Below are positions 8,241 through 16,590 of a DNA stretch of 64,000 nucleotides, in pieces. The stretch is taken from NCBI RefSeq assembly GCF_000954115.1, contig NZ_CP010797.1, forward strand, positions 4,464,001 through 4,528,000, given 5' to 3'. How positions within the stretch are numbered: the first letter of the stretch is position 1; the number at the start of each line of letters is the position of its first letter. The notes below the pieces were generated by a model. The model was given only the letters and a program-made list of their open reading frames with translations. It had not been told where the DNA came from and made no database searches. The translations under genes and the position numbers were made by a program. Origin of the DNA: Rhodococcus sp. B7740 (GTDB taxonomy: Bacteria; Actinomycetota; Actinomycetes; Mycobacteriales; Mycobacteriaceae).

Positions 8241-10082
8241 TCACCGCAGGTGATGCACTTCCTGCAACCCGTAGACCGGGGTGTCGATGCCCTCGTAGCG
8301 CGCCTTGATCTGCAGTGCCAGGTACAGCGAATAGTGCCGGGACTGATGCAGATTGCCGCCGTGGAACCAGAAGTTCTCCTGCTGCGTCGGCTTCCACATG
8401 TTGCGCTGCTCGCCCTCCCACGGACCGGGATCCTTGGTGGTGTTCGAGCCGAGTCCCCAGCACTTGCCGACCTTGTCCGCGGTCTCCTGATCGATCAGAT
8501 CGGCGACCCAGCCGTTCATCGAGCCGTAGCCGGTGGCGTAGACGATGAGATCCGCCGGAAGCTCGGTGCCGTCGTCGAGTACGACGCCCGTCTTGCTGAT
8601 GCGTTCCACCTGTCCGGCAACGAGTTTGATCTTCCCGTCCGCGACCAGCTCGGATGCGCCGACGTCGATGTAGTAGCCCGAGCCGCGGCGCAGGTATTTC
8701 ATGAACAACCCTGATCCGTCGTCACCGAAGTCGAGTTGGAACCCGGCCTTCTCCAACCGATCGTAGAAGTCCTTGTCCTGCTCCGCGATCTGCTGATACA
8801 CCGGAATCTGGAACTCGTGCATGATCCGATAGGGCAAGGAAGCGAACGTCAGATCGGCCTTGCCCGTGGTCATTCCGGACTCGACGGCCCGCTCGGAGTA
8901 CAGATCTCCCAGCGCGATCTCGCACAGCGAATCGGACTTGACGATGTGCGTGGACGAGCGCTGCAGCATCGTCACGTCGACGCCCGTCTCGTACAGTGCC
9001 TTGCAGATGTCGTGTGCAGAATTGTTGGAACCGACCACCACGACGCGCTTGCCGACATACGCGTCGGGACCGGGGTGTTCGCTGGAATGATGCTGCTCGC
9101 CCTCGAACTCGTCCATGCCGGGGAAGTTCGGAACATTCTTCTTTCCGGACATTCCGGTGGCCATCACCAACTGCTTGGGCCGCAGAATCACTTCCTCACC
9201 GTCGCGATCGACGACGACCGTCCACTCCTTCGCCACCTCGTCGTAGGTCGCGGACTTCGCGGTGGTCTTGCTCCAGTACGGCACCTCCATGACCTTGGTG
9301 TACATCTCGAGCCAGTCGCCGATCTTGTCCTTCGGCGCGAACACCGGCCAGTTCGGCGGGAACGGCAGGTAGGGGAGGTGGTCGTACCAGACCGGATCGT
9401 GCAGGCACAGCGACTTGTAGCGTCCGCGCCACTGGTCGCCGGGACGGTCGGCCCGGTCGACGACGATCGCAGGCACACCGAGCTGCCTGAACCGCGCGCC
9501 CAGAGCGATGCCGCCCTGGCCTCCGCCGATCACGAGGGCGTACGGCTGCACGCTGTAGCCCAGCTCGGACTCCTCGATCTCCTTCTTCTCCGCCCAGTTC
9601 TGGGTGTCGGCATTCGAGCCGTGCACCGCGCCCTTGATGCGAGTCCTGCCCTGCCGTTCCTCGTATCCCTTGAGCTCCTGCATCGTGGTCAGCAGCGTCC
9701 AGGCCACGTCCTCGCCCGTGTCCGCGTCCACCGTCAGGCGCAGATGTCCTTTGCCGCGGCTCGTGGCGGTCTCGAACTCGATCCACGCCGAGACGACGCC
9801 GTCCGCCTCGTCGGGAACCTCGGTGGTGTGAAAGCCCGTCGGATCGGTGTCGTCGAGGCGCTCGGACAGCATGTCGCTGACACCGTCACGGCCTTCGACG
9901 GTCTTGAGATTCCAGGTGAACGTCACGAGATCGCGCCAGAAGCTGCTGACGGCGAACATGCCGGCTACCCGAGGGATATCACGTGCGACCAGGGCTTCCT
10001 CGAACTTCGACAGCCAGGCGTCGACCCGTTCCTGCGGGGTGTGCGTGCGGGTGATCTCGACCGGCTCGATGGTCTGGGTCAT
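8241..10082 (-). CDS. Flavin-containing monooxygenase with N-terminal NTF2/SnoaL-like domain
   Basis: A 613-residue fusion. Residues ~15-145 form an NTF2-like domain (AWLSKFEEALVARDIPRVAGMF...FWRDLVTFTWNLKTVEGRDGV). The rest is a class B flavoprotein monooxygenase: FAD motif VIGGGQGGIALGARF, the FMO/BVMO-type signature around EFEGEQHHSSEHPG, a second Rossmann motif VVVVGSNNSAHDICKAL and a C-terminal ATGYGSMNGWV segment. It probably oxygenates a ketone or heteroatom using NADPH and O2. The ATG at 10082 has AGGAG upstream; a longer open frame to 10229 has no such site and runs through noncoding repeats. A direct-repeat box 71 bp upstream is shared with the butanediol dehydrogenase promoter. Confidence 0.88.
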   Translation of the reverse strand: MTQTIEPVEITRTHTPQERVDAWLSKFEEALVARDIPRVAGMFAVSSFWRDLVTFTWNLKTVEGRDGVSDMLSERLDDTDPTGFHTTEVPDEADGVVSAWIEFETATSRGKGHLRLTVDADTGEDVAWTLLTTMQELKGYEERQGRTRIKGAVHGSNADTQNWAEKKEIEESELGYSVQPYALVIGGGQGGIALGARFRQLGVPAIVVDRADRPGDQWRGRYKSLCLHDPVWYDHLPYLPFPPNWPVFAPKDKIGDWLEMYTKVMEVPYWSKTTAKSATYDEVAKEWTVVVDRDGEEVILRPKQLVMATGMSGKKNVPNFPGMDEFEGEQHHSSEHPGPDAYVGKRVVVVGSNNSAHDICKALYETGVDVTMLQRSSTHIVKSDSLCEIALGDLYSERAVESGMTTGKADLTFASLPYRIMHEFQIPVYQQIAEQDKDFYDRLEKAGFQLDFGDDGSGLFMKYLRRGSGYYIDVGASELVADGKIKLVAGQVERISKTGVVLDDGTELPADLIVYATGYGSMNGWVADLIDQETADKVGKCWGLGSNTTKDPGPWEGEQRNMWKPTQQENFWFHGGNLHQSRHYSLYLALQIKARYEGIDTPVYGLQEVHHLR

Positions 10083-10152
10083 GAAAACTCCTAGCGATTC
10101 GTGGTTCCAGCGATGTGACCCAGCACACTCCTGATGCGCGCAAGGGTCGAGA

Positions 10153-10168
10153 GTTGCAGTGGGTTGCA
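10153..10168 (-). promoter_or_regulatory. TGCAAC direct-repeat box upstream of the monooxygenase
   Basis: Read along the monooxygenase strand the site is TGCAACCCACTGCAAC, two TGCAAC half-sites spaced one helical turn apart. A 14-of-16 match in the same orientation relative to its gene lies at 13331-13346, before the butanediol dehydrogenase gene. The box begins 71 bp upstream of the start codon, a normal position for an activator. Confidence 0.55.
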
Positions 10169-10174
10169 GTGCGA

Positions 10175-10219
10175 ATCGGGTGCAGACGACCGCGCTCACC
10201 GCGGTTGGCTGCACCCGAT
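10175..10219 (-). terminator. Terminator hairpin behind the truncated hydrolase
   Basis: ATCGGGTGCAG (10175-10185) pairs exactly with CTGCACCCGAT (10209-10219), and CCGCG/CGCGG pairs inside it. It sits 7 bp after the stop of the minus-strand hydrolase remnant, where it would have ended that gene's transcript, and it insulates the monooxygenase promoter. Confidence 0.65.
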
Positions 10220-10225
10220 CTCGAG

Positions 10226-10397
10226 TCATCGACTGCAGCTCGACGTCTCCCGAACGAAGTCGGCGATCAGCAAAGCCAGCTCGGCTGGTCGATCCTCGGA
10301 CACCCAGGTGCGCGAGTGCTCGACCATCGCGAATCGCGAGTGCGGGAAGTCCTCCGCCAGGCGTTTGCCGTGGTCGAGGGGAAAGAAACCCGGAGCC
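10226..10397 (-). pseudogene. Alpha/beta hydrolase remnant (C-terminal end only)
   Basis: About 55 codons match the C-terminal end of alpha/beta hydrolases: FFPLDHGKRLAEDFPHSRFAMVEHSRTWVSEDRPAELALLIADFVRE, the last two strands and helix with the typical SRTWVSEDRP loop that carries the catalytic His region in the family. Everything upstream, including the nucleophile elbow, is gone. At about 10397 the homology stops and the opposite strand begins to encode an AraC fragment. Two divergent genes therefore seem to have lost their 5' halves in one deletion. Confidence 0.65.
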
Positions 10398-10682
10398 GTG
10401 GGTTCGGCCGCAGATCTCGCTGCTGCAGTGAACCTGTCGACATCACGATTTCTGCACCTGTTCGCGGCCGAGACCGGCACCAGCTTCCGCCGATATCGAT
10501 TGTGGGCCAGGATGCTTCACGTCGGTGCCGCGGTCGCCGCGGGTGATGACCTGACCCGGGCTTCTATCGAGGCCGGCTTCGCCTCACCATCACACTTCAG
10601 TACCGCATTCAATGCGATGTTCGGTCTGTCAGCGGTCGCGTTGCTCGGCGGTGGTGCGCAGGTGATCGTGATGGAATCCTGA
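10397..10682 (+). pseudogene. AraC family regulator remnant (DNA-binding domain only)
   Basis: The reading frame encodes both helix-turn-helix units of an AraC domain: ADLAAAVNLSTSRFLHLFAAETGTSFRRYRLWARM and LTRASIEAGFASPSHFSTAFNAMFGLSAVAL. The N-terminal sensing domain is missing and no credible start codon or ribosome site precedes the domain; the open frame upstream to 10134 reads through noncoding DNA and the hydrolase remnant. Its 5' boundary coincides with that of the hydrolase fragment on the other strand. A short functional DNA-binding protein cannot be excluded. Confidence 0.65.
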
Positions 10683-10688
10683 CCGGCG

Positions 10689-11252
10689 CTATCGGGACGA
10701 GGTTGCCGGCTTGACGTATTCGTCCGCGCGCACGATGTCCGCCGCTGTCGGTGCCGCAGCCGGGTCGGTCAGTATCTGCACCGCCAGACCGGTGAGCAGC
10801 GAGTAGTAGTGCGATCCCACGGCATGGATGTCGGACGGATCTGCGTCCGGTCCGAGTCCGCCGAACGCCTGGGCGAGCGCTTCCCTCGACTGGGCCTGCC
10901 CGGATGAGTTGAGCGCGCGCACCTCTGGGTCGCGTTGGACGTACCCGATGGATTCGAAATTGACGAACCAGAGCGCCCGGTTCGCCTCGATGGACGCAAT
11001 GATCCGAGCCCATCGATCGACTGCCGGCAGGTTTCGGTCGCCACCGAGCGCCGAGAAGAGCTTGGTCCCCCATTCCGCGTTGAGTTCCAGCAAGGCGCGG
11101 GTCAGTAGCTGTTCTTTTGATCCGAAGTGGTAGCTGATCGACGCCAAATTTGCGCCCGACGAGGCGACGAGGTCTCGAACGGTGACCTGCGCGTAGCCCT
11201 TTTCGAGCAGGCAGGAACGAGCTGCCTTCAACAGATTGTCTCGATGTCCCAC
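10689..11252 (-). CDS. TetR family transcriptional repressor
   Basis: A 187-residue protein with the TetR N-terminal helix-turn-helix: NLLKAARSCLLEKGYAQVTVRDLVASSGANLASISYHFGSKEQLLTRAL. The C-terminal ligand-binding half is variable and uninformative. It is divergent from an ABC exporter whose promoter region holds a near-perfect 23-bp palindrome, so it very likely represses both the exporter and itself. It starts with GTG at 11252; no in-frame ATG lies nearby. Confidence 0.88.
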   Translation of the reverse strand: MGHRDNLLKAARSCLLEKGYAQVTVRDLVASSGANLASISYHFGSKEQLLTRALLELNAEWGTKLFSALGGDRNLPAVDRWARIIASIEANRALWFVNFESIGYVQRDPEVRALNSSGQAQSREALAQAFGGLGPDADPSDIHAVGSHYYSLLTGLAVQILTDPAAAPTAADIVRADEYVKPATSSR

Positions 11253-11281
11253 AGGGCGTAGGTTAGCACTGCACTGATATA

Positions 11282-11304
11282 AACGTTCGTTTTAAACGAT
11301 CGTT
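11282..11304. promoter_or_regulatory. TetR-type operator between repressor and ABC exporter
   Basis: A 23-bp near-palindrome with half-sites AACGTTCGTTT and AAACGATCGTT. Only one pair of positions in the arms and the central base break the symmetry. It lies 29 bp upstream of tetR and 20 bp upstream of the ATPase gene, a typical place to control both divergent promoters. Confidence 0.75.
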
Positions 11305-11323
11305 CTAGCCGAAGGGGTCGTCT

Positions 11324-12046
11324 ATGTCACTCGAAATCCACGACGTACATGCTGGATACCGCCAAGGGTTCGACGAGGTCCCCGTGCTGCGCGGCGTCAG
11401 CGTGCGAGTCGCGACGAGTTCCTTCACTTCGGTGATGGGCCCGTCTGGTTCCGGCAAGAGCACGCTGCTGCGCTGTGCCGCAGGACTGACAATGCCGTCA
11501 CACGGACGCGTTCTTCTCGACGGGACCGACATCACAGCCCTATCGGGTGACGACCTCACCCGTGCCCGACGCCGTTCGATGGGCTTTGTATTCCAATCGT
11601 TCGATCTCCTACCCGCGCTGACCGTCCGGCAAAATGTGGAACTCCCACTGCGCTTGGACGGCCGTCGACCGGATCGACGCACCACGATCGAGATGCTCGA
11701 CGCTGTCGGCTTGGCAGACTTCGCCGACCGCGGTCCCGACCACCTCTCGGGTGGACAGAAGCAACGGGTCGCGATTGCCCGTGCTGTGATCGGTGACCCT
11801 GCAATCGTATTCGCTGACGAACCGACCGGAGCACTCGACATCAACAGCGCCGCAGACGTACTCTGCAGTCTCCGCAAAATTTCCGACTCGGGCCGCACCA
11901 TCGTCATGGTTACCCATGACCCTGTGGCGGCGGCCGCGTCGGACAAGGTGCTGTTTCTGGCCGACGGCAGATTGGTCGACCAACTGAGTGCACCGACGGC
12001 GCGCGCGGTTGCGTCACGAATGACCGACCTTGTCGCGGCGGCGTGA
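11324..12046 (+). CDS. ABC transporter ATP-binding protein, MacB/LolD type
   Basis: A 240-residue ATPase. Walker A is GPSGSGKST, the signature motif is LSGGQKQRVAIARA and Walker B is AIVFADEPTGALD, the last being typical of the MacB/LolD branch. The conserved H-loop (MVTHDPVAA) is present. It powers the FtsX-type permease encoded 3 bp downstream. Such exporters in actinobacteria usually expel peptides or drugs, and control by a divergent TetR repressor supports a drug or toxic-metabolite role. Confidence 0.92.
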   Translation: MSLEIHDVHAGYRQGFDEVPVLRGVSVRVATSSFTSVMGPSGSGKSTLLRCAAGLTMPSHGRVLLDGTDITALSGDDLTRARRRSMGFVFQSFDLLPALTVRQNVELPLRLDGRRPDRRTTIEMLDAVGLADFADRGPDHLSGGQKQRVAIARAVIGDPAIVFADEPTGALDINSAADVLCSLRKISDSGRTIVMVTHDPVAAAASDKVLFLADGRLVDQLSAPTARAVASRMTDLVAAA

Positions 12047-12049
12047 GAC

Positions 12050-13330
12050 ATGCTGAACTATGCGATCCGAACTCTGTGGAATAGGCGACGTCTTTACGTA
12101 CCAGCTGCGGTCGTGCTCTTCGGCGGACTGACGTTGGTGTTGGCGTTCGTCGGTCTCTTGGCCTCCAGTCGATCGGCAGCAAACCCGGATGATCAACAAT
12201 TCCTGCTGATGTTTCCTGCCATTCTCGGCAGCTGGGTCCTGGCCATTTCGATGTTCGCGATAGCGTCCACGGTCAGTGTGGTAATGCTTGCGCGTGCAGG
12301 GGAATTCGACACCCTGCGTCGACTCGGTGCCACCGGAACTCAGATTCGCCAGCTCATCTGCCTCGAGACGGCAGTCGTGGGAACGATTGTGGCGATTCCC
12401 GCGGCGGCCGCGGGGACGGTGCTGGGTTCGATCATCTTCGCAAGACTGCACACCATCGGAATGGTCGACACGGCAACTGACTATTCGCCCGGGATCGTCA
12501 TGACGAGTGTTGCGACAGGGTGTCTCGTTGCGATCAGTGGTGTTGCGGCACAATTTGGTTCGCGACAGACCGCGTCGCAGCACGACAGCATGAGGCGGCG
12601 TCGGGTGGCCGCTGCACTTGTGCTCGCTGTCGGGATGGGATCGTCGACGGCCGCGTTCGCCGTCGAACCGGACGGTGCCGCGGCGACCGCAACTGCAGGG
12701 CCGGGGACTGTGCTCGTGGCCATCGGTCTTGCTCTACTGACACGAGAGATGCTCGGCGCCGTTTGCCGCGCCTGTACGCTCTTCTTCAAGAAAAGCGGGG
12801 TCAGCGGATATCTCGCCACCATCAATGCGATTGCGGTGGAAGGAGCGCGACCGACGGCGATGTTCCTTACTCTGTTCGTCGGGGTGAGTGTGGGGACCCT
12901 GACGATGCAGCATCTGGAGGACTCCTCGGCCGGCGTGGGCACCGAGGGGCAACTGATGGCGTCGATCAACTACTCGGTGGTCGGCCTCGTCGCGGCTTTC
13001 ATGGCGATTGCCCTGATCAACAACCTGGTTGCGTCGATCGGGCGGCGGAGCGGGGAATTCGGGGTGATGTACCGGATCGGCGCGACATCCGGTCAGACCG
13101 TTGGAATGCTGATGCTCGAAACAGCGGTCGCCGTGCTTGCAGCCGGGACTGTGGGAACGATCGGAGCCGTTCTCGCCGTAGTGCCGTACGCCTATGTCAA
13201 GAGCGGTAGCCCTTTGGCCGCACTGTCACCGACGATCGCGCTCGCGGTGCTGGCGGTCGGCACTGTCCTGGCCATGGGGGTGACTTTCGCTGCGGGTCGC
13301 CGAACCATCAACTCGGTTGTCGGACCGTGA
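12050..13330 (+). CDS. ABC transporter permease, FtsX-like
   Basis: A 426-residue membrane protein with about eight to ten transmembrane segments arranged as two FtsX-like halves. Each half contains the typical cytoplasmic loop: GEFDTLRRLGATGTQIRQLICLETAVVGTI and GEFGVMYRIGATSGQTVGMLMLETAVAVL. It pairs with the ATPase just upstream. No large periplasmic MacB domain is seen, so this is the short actinobacterial export type. Confidence 0.88.
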   Translation: MLNYAIRTLWNRRRLYVPAAVVLFGGLTLVLAFVGLLASSRSAANPDDQQFLLMFPAILGSWVLAISMFAIASTVSVVMLARAGEFDTLRRLGATGTQIRQLICLETAVVGTIVAIPAAAAGTVLGSIIFARLHTIGMVDTATDYSPGIVMTSVATGCLVAISGVAAQFGSRQTASQHDSMRRRRVAAALVLAVGMGSSTAAFAVEPDGAAATATAGPGTVLVAIGLALLTREMLGAVCRACTLFFKKSGVSGYLATINAIAVEGARPTAMFLTLFVGVSVGTLTMQHLEDSSAGVGTEGQLMASINYSVVGLVAAFMAIALINNLVASIGRRSGEFGVMYRIGATSGQTVGMLMLETAVAVLAAGTVGTIGAVLAVVPYAYVKSGSPLAALSPTIALAVLAVGTVLAMGVTFAAGRRTINSVVGP

Positions 13331-13346
13331 TGCAACGCGCTGCAAC
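13331..13346 (+). promoter_or_regulatory. TGCAAC direct-repeat box upstream of butanediol dehydrogenase
   Basis: TGCAACGCGCTGCAAC, two TGCAAC half-sites 10 bp apart, starts directly after the permease stop and ends 63 bp before the dehydrogenase ATG. It matches the box before the monooxygenase gene at 14 of 16 bases in the same relative orientation. The GAF regulator encoded at 15268 is the most plausible ligand, by analogy with AcoR-type control of acetoin genes. Confidence 0.55.
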
Positions 13347-13409
13347 CCTGTCCGAAGTGGCCGGCATCACATAGACATGAATGCATCCGACGATCAGGAG
13401 TGAGAACCG

Positions 13410-14468
13410 ATGCGCGCAGCTGTGTATTACGGACCGAACAAGGTGGAGATCACCGACGTTCCCGAGCCCAGTCCCGGTGAAGGCCAGGTCAAGGTCAAGG
13501 TCGGGTTCAACGGAATCTGCGGAACCGACCTGCACGAGTACTACGCGGGCCCCATCTTCATCCCCACCTCGCCGCATCCGCTGACCGGACAGGAGATGCC
13601 GCTGGTGCTGGGCCACGAGTTCTCGGGAACGGTCACCGAGCTCGGGAAGGGCGTGACCGGCATCGCGGTGGGCGACCGCGTGGCCATCGAGCCGCTGTAC
13701 CGCTGCGGCCACTGCGGACCGTGCCGGGCCGGCAACTACAACATCTGCGCGCAGATCGGTTTCCACGGACTGATGTCCGACGGCGGAATGGCCGAGTACA
13801 CCGTGGTACCCACCGACATGATCCACGCCTTGCCCGACAACGTCTCCCTCGAACTCGGAGCCCTCGTCGAACCGATGTCGGTCGCCTATCACGCTGCGAC
13901 ACTGGGAGATCCGAAGCCCGAGGACACCGCGATGGTGTTCGGAGCCGGCCCCATCGGCATCGGACTGTGGTTCGCCCTGCGCGGTAAGGGTCTCGACAAC
14001 GTCTACGTCGTCGAGCCCTCGCCGACGCGTCGAGCATCGATCGAAGCACTCGGTGCGAAGACACTCGATCCGACGGCCGTCGACGTCCCCGCGTTCATCG
14101 CCGACCTCACCGACGGCAACGGGGCCGACGCCATCTACGACGCGGCAGGCGTGCAACCTGCCGTCGAGACCGCCCTCGGGTGCATCGGAGCGCGTAAGCC
14201 GCTGGTCAGCGTCGCGATCTACGAAAAGCCGTTGACCACACCGCTGCAGAAGCTGGTGATGAACGAATCGAGAATCCAGGGCTCGCTCTGCTACACCGCC
14301 GCCGACTACGAGGCCGTCATCGACCTGATGAGCCAGGGCCACTACGACACGACGGGGTGGGTGGACAAGATCACGCTCGACGGCGTCATCGACGATGGAT
14401 TCGAGGCGCTGCATGCGGGCACCAAGATGAAGGTCCTGGTCGACCCCTCCACCGGAGCAGCGTCATGA
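13410..14468 (+). CDS. (R,R)-butanediol dehydrogenase-like zinc alcohol dehydrogenase
   Basis: A 352-residue medium-chain dehydrogenase. Catalytic zinc ligands lie in [10 protein letters not shown] and GHEFSG, structural zinc ligands in [15 protein letters not shown], and the NAD-binding glycine motif is [10 protein letters not shown]. The long insertion after the first zinc ligand ([16 protein letters not shown]) is typical of 2,3-butanediol dehydrogenases. It interconverts butanediol and acetoin using NAD(H). The ATG follows AGGAGTGAGAACCG. Its stop overlaps the start of the acetoin reductase gene. Confidence 0.88.
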   Translation: MRAAVYYGPNKVEITDVPEPSPGEGQVKVKVGFNGICGTDLHEYYAGPIFIPTSPHPLTGQEMPLVLGHEFSGTVTELGKGVTGIAVGDRVAIEPLYRCGHCGPCRAGNYNICAQIGFHGLMSDGGMAEYTVVPTDMIHALPDNVSLELGALVEPMSVAYHAATLGDPKPEDTAMVFGAGPIGIGLWFALRGKGLDNVYVVEPSPTRRASIEALGAKTLDPTAVDVPAFIADLTDGNGADAIYDAAGVQPAVETALGCIGARKPLVSVAIYEKPLTTPLQKLVMNESRIQGSLCYTAADYEAVIDLMSQGHYDTTGWVDKITLDGVIDDGFEALHAGTKMKVLVDPSTGAAS

Positions 14469-15232
14469 GCGCGGTGTTGGTGACGGGCGCCGGGCAGGGC
14501 ATCGGCCGGGCCATCGCCTTGCGGTTGGCGAACGACGGCCACGACATCGCGCTGGCGGACCTGAACGAGGACAAGATTGCAGGCGTGGCCGACGAGGTGC
14601 GTCGAACAGGCTCGAAAGCAACGACATTCGTGGCCGATGTCAGCGATCGCGATCAGGTGTTCGCCGCCGTCGAACACACCAACGAGGCACTCGGCGGCTT
14701 CGACGTGATCGTCAACAATGCGGGCATCGCGCAGGTCGCCCCACTCGACGATGTGCGCCCCGAGGACGTCGCGAAGATCTGGGCCGTCAACGTCGACGGC
14801 GTGCTGTGGGGAATTCAAGCTGCCGCAGCGAAATTCAAGGCTCTCGGCCGGAAGGGCAAGATCATCAACGCGTCCTCGATCGCCGGTCACGACGGGTTCG
14901 CGATGCTCGGGGTCTACAGCGCAACGAAATTCGCGGTACGTGCCCTGACCCAGGCAGCGGCGAAGGAGTATGCCGCCGAGGGAATCACCGTCAACGCGTA
15001 CTGCCCCGGTGTGGTCGGAACCGACATGTGGGTCACCATCGACAAGCGATTCGCCGAGTTGACCGGTGCCGCCGAAGGCGAGACGTACGACAAATTCGTC
15101 GGCGGTATCGCCCTCGGTCGCGCGCAGACGCCCGAGGACGTCGCAGCGTTCGTCTCGTATCTCGCCGGGCCCGACTCGGACTACATGACGGGCCAGGCAC
15201 CGTTGATCGACGGTGGTCTGGTCTACCGGTGA
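14465..15232 (+). CDS. Acetoin/diacetyl reductase, short-chain dehydrogenase
   Basis: A 255-residue SDR. The cofactor motif is [13 protein letters not shown], the NNAG motif is VNNAGIAQ, and catalytic Ser/Tyr/Lys lie in [11 protein letters not shown] and YSATKFAV. The overall pattern matches meso- or (S,S)-butanediol dehydrogenase/acetoin reductase ([12 protein letters not shown] near the substrate loop). ATG at 14465 overlaps the preceding stop, so the two dehydrogenases are cotranslated and probably act on the same C4 substrates. Confidence 0.87.
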   Translation: MSAVLVTGAGQGIGRAIALRLANDGHDIALADLNEDKIAGVADEVRRTGSKATTFVADVSDRDQVFAAVEHTNEALGGFDVIVNNAGIAQVAPLDDVRPEDVAKIWAVNVDGVLWGIQAAAAKFKALGRKGKIINASSIAGHDGFAMLGVYSATKFAVRALTQAAAKEYAAEGITVNAYCPGVVGTDMWVTIDKRFAELTGAAEGETYDKFVGGIALGRAQTPEDVAAFVSYLAGPDSDYMTGQAPLIDGGLVYR

Positions 15233-15267
15233 CCCCCGTTCATTCCGATTTGTGAGCTGGAGCACAA

Positions 15268-16569
15268 TTGACTGTGATGACGCAGTCGACAGGCCCCGAA
15301 CCTGCGCTGGCGGCCGGCGAAGACCCGCGCCGCTACGCGCAGATTCTCACGGCCGTGTACGACGCGACCATGACCGGCGGCAAGTCGCCCGCACGGCCCC
15401 GCGAGGTCATCGGGGACTCGTGGCGGCGGTTGCAGACCCTGGGTATCGATCCGGAGTTGGGTAACCCCGCCGAGACGCAGATGGACGTCTCAGACCTCGA
15501 ACTCAGCCGTCGAGAATCGGGATTGTTCGACATCCTCGACGACCTGGCGCGCGGACTGGAGTCGGTGGTGCAGGACGGCGACAACATACTCGTGGTCGCC
15601 GATCGGCACGGCAGGGTGCTGTGGCGCAGCGGATCGACCTCGGTGCTGGATCGGGCCGACGACCTCGGCTTCGTGGAAGGCGCGAACTGGGCCGAGGATT
15701 CGGTGGGTACCAACGCCATCGGAACTGCCCTGGTCTCACGCCGCGCGGTCCAGATCTTCTCGGCCGAACACTATGTGCGCAGCCATCATTCGTGGACCTG
15801 CGCCGGCGCACCGATCCGTGATCCGCGAACCGGTCAGGTGTTGGGCGCGATCGACGTCAGCGGGCCGGCCAAGACGGTGCACCCCACCACCATCGCGCTG
15901 GTCGACGCCGTCGCACGATTGGCCGAATCCCAACTGCGAGAACTGCATCGGAGCACACTGGATCGACTGCGGTCGGTGGCCGCACCGATGCTCGCGCGAC
16001 TGCAATCCCCGGCCCTGGCCGTCGACGCGAACGGCTGGGTCGCGGCCGTCGAATCGGTAGCGCTGCGCAATCGCATCCTGCTGCCCGAGGATCTCGCGAC
16101 CGGACGCTTCTGGCTGCCGACCCTGGGCGTGTGCGACTTCGAACCCCTGCCCGGTGGATGGCTCGTCCGACCCACCAGCACGATGGATTCCGGCGTCGCC
16201 GACATCGGATCGACGAGAATCCGTATCGACCTGCGCAATTCGCAGAAGCCTCGCATCGAAGTGCGCAGCGAGGTGGGGGAGTGGACACACGAACCGACAC
16301 CCCGGCACGCCGAAATCATGTACCTGCTCGCCACCCATCGACAAGGACGTACCGCCTCACAGATGGCGGCCGATCTCTTCGGCGACGACGGCCGCGCGAT
16401 CACGGTACGGGCCGAGATGTCGCGGCTGCGCAAACACCTCGCCGGCATCATCTCCACGCAGCCGTATCGGTTGGACGAATCGGCGACCGTTGAGGTGGTC
16501 ACGCCGTCGGAGATGAGTCGGTTGCTCCCGCATTCGTCGGCTCCTGCGATCCGGGCGGCACGGGGCTGA
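15268..16569 (+). CDS. GAF-domain transcriptional regulator, AcoR-like without AAA+ domain
   Basis: A 433-residue protein. Residues ~80-215 form a GAF sensor typical of acetoin and monooxygenase regulators: LVVADRHGRVLWRSGS, FVEGANWAEDSVGTNAIGTALV, SAEHYVRSHHSWTCAGAPIRDPRTGQVLGAIDVSGP. The central sigma-54 ATPase domain of AcoR is absent; instead a ~80-residue C-terminal domain (ASQMAADLFGDDGRAITVRAEMSRLRKHL) looks like a winged helix. This architecture is common in actinobacteria, which lack sigma-54. The start is uncertain: TTG 15268 fits the GGAGC ribosome site best; GTG 15274 and ATG 15277 are alternatives. It follows the butanediol genes it probably controls. Confidence 0.8.
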   Translation: MTVMTQSTGPEPALAAGEDPRRYAQILTAVYDATMTGGKSPARPREVIGDSWRRLQTLGIDPELGNPAETQMDVSDLELSRRESGLFDILDDLARGLESVVQDGDNILVVADRHGRVLWRSGSTSVLDRADDLGFVEGANWAEDSVGTNAIGTALVSRRAVQIFSAEHYVRSHHSWTCAGAPIRDPRTGQVLGAIDVSGPAKTVHPTTIALVDAVARLAESQLRELHRSTLDRLRSVAAPMLARLQSPALAVDANGWVAAVESVALRNRILLPEDLATGRFWLPTLGVCDFEPLPGGWLVRPTSTMDSGVADIGSTRIRIDLRNSQKPRIEVRSEVGEWTHEPTPRHAEIMYLLATHRQGRTASQMAADLFGDDGRAITVRAEMSRLRKHLAGIISTQPYRLDESATVEVVTPSEMSRLLPHSSAPAIRAARG

Positions 16570-16590
16570 GCCGTAGCGCAGAATCGGGGA

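Noticed and set aside
7921-8308. Short ORFs downstream of IS110
   Set aside because: They cross hairpins and the end of the monooxygenase gene and have no coding features.
10134-10396. N-terminal extension of the AraC fragment
   Set aside because: The open frame runs through a terminator hairpin and the opposite-strand hydrolase remnant; its sequence does not resemble an AraC sensor domain.
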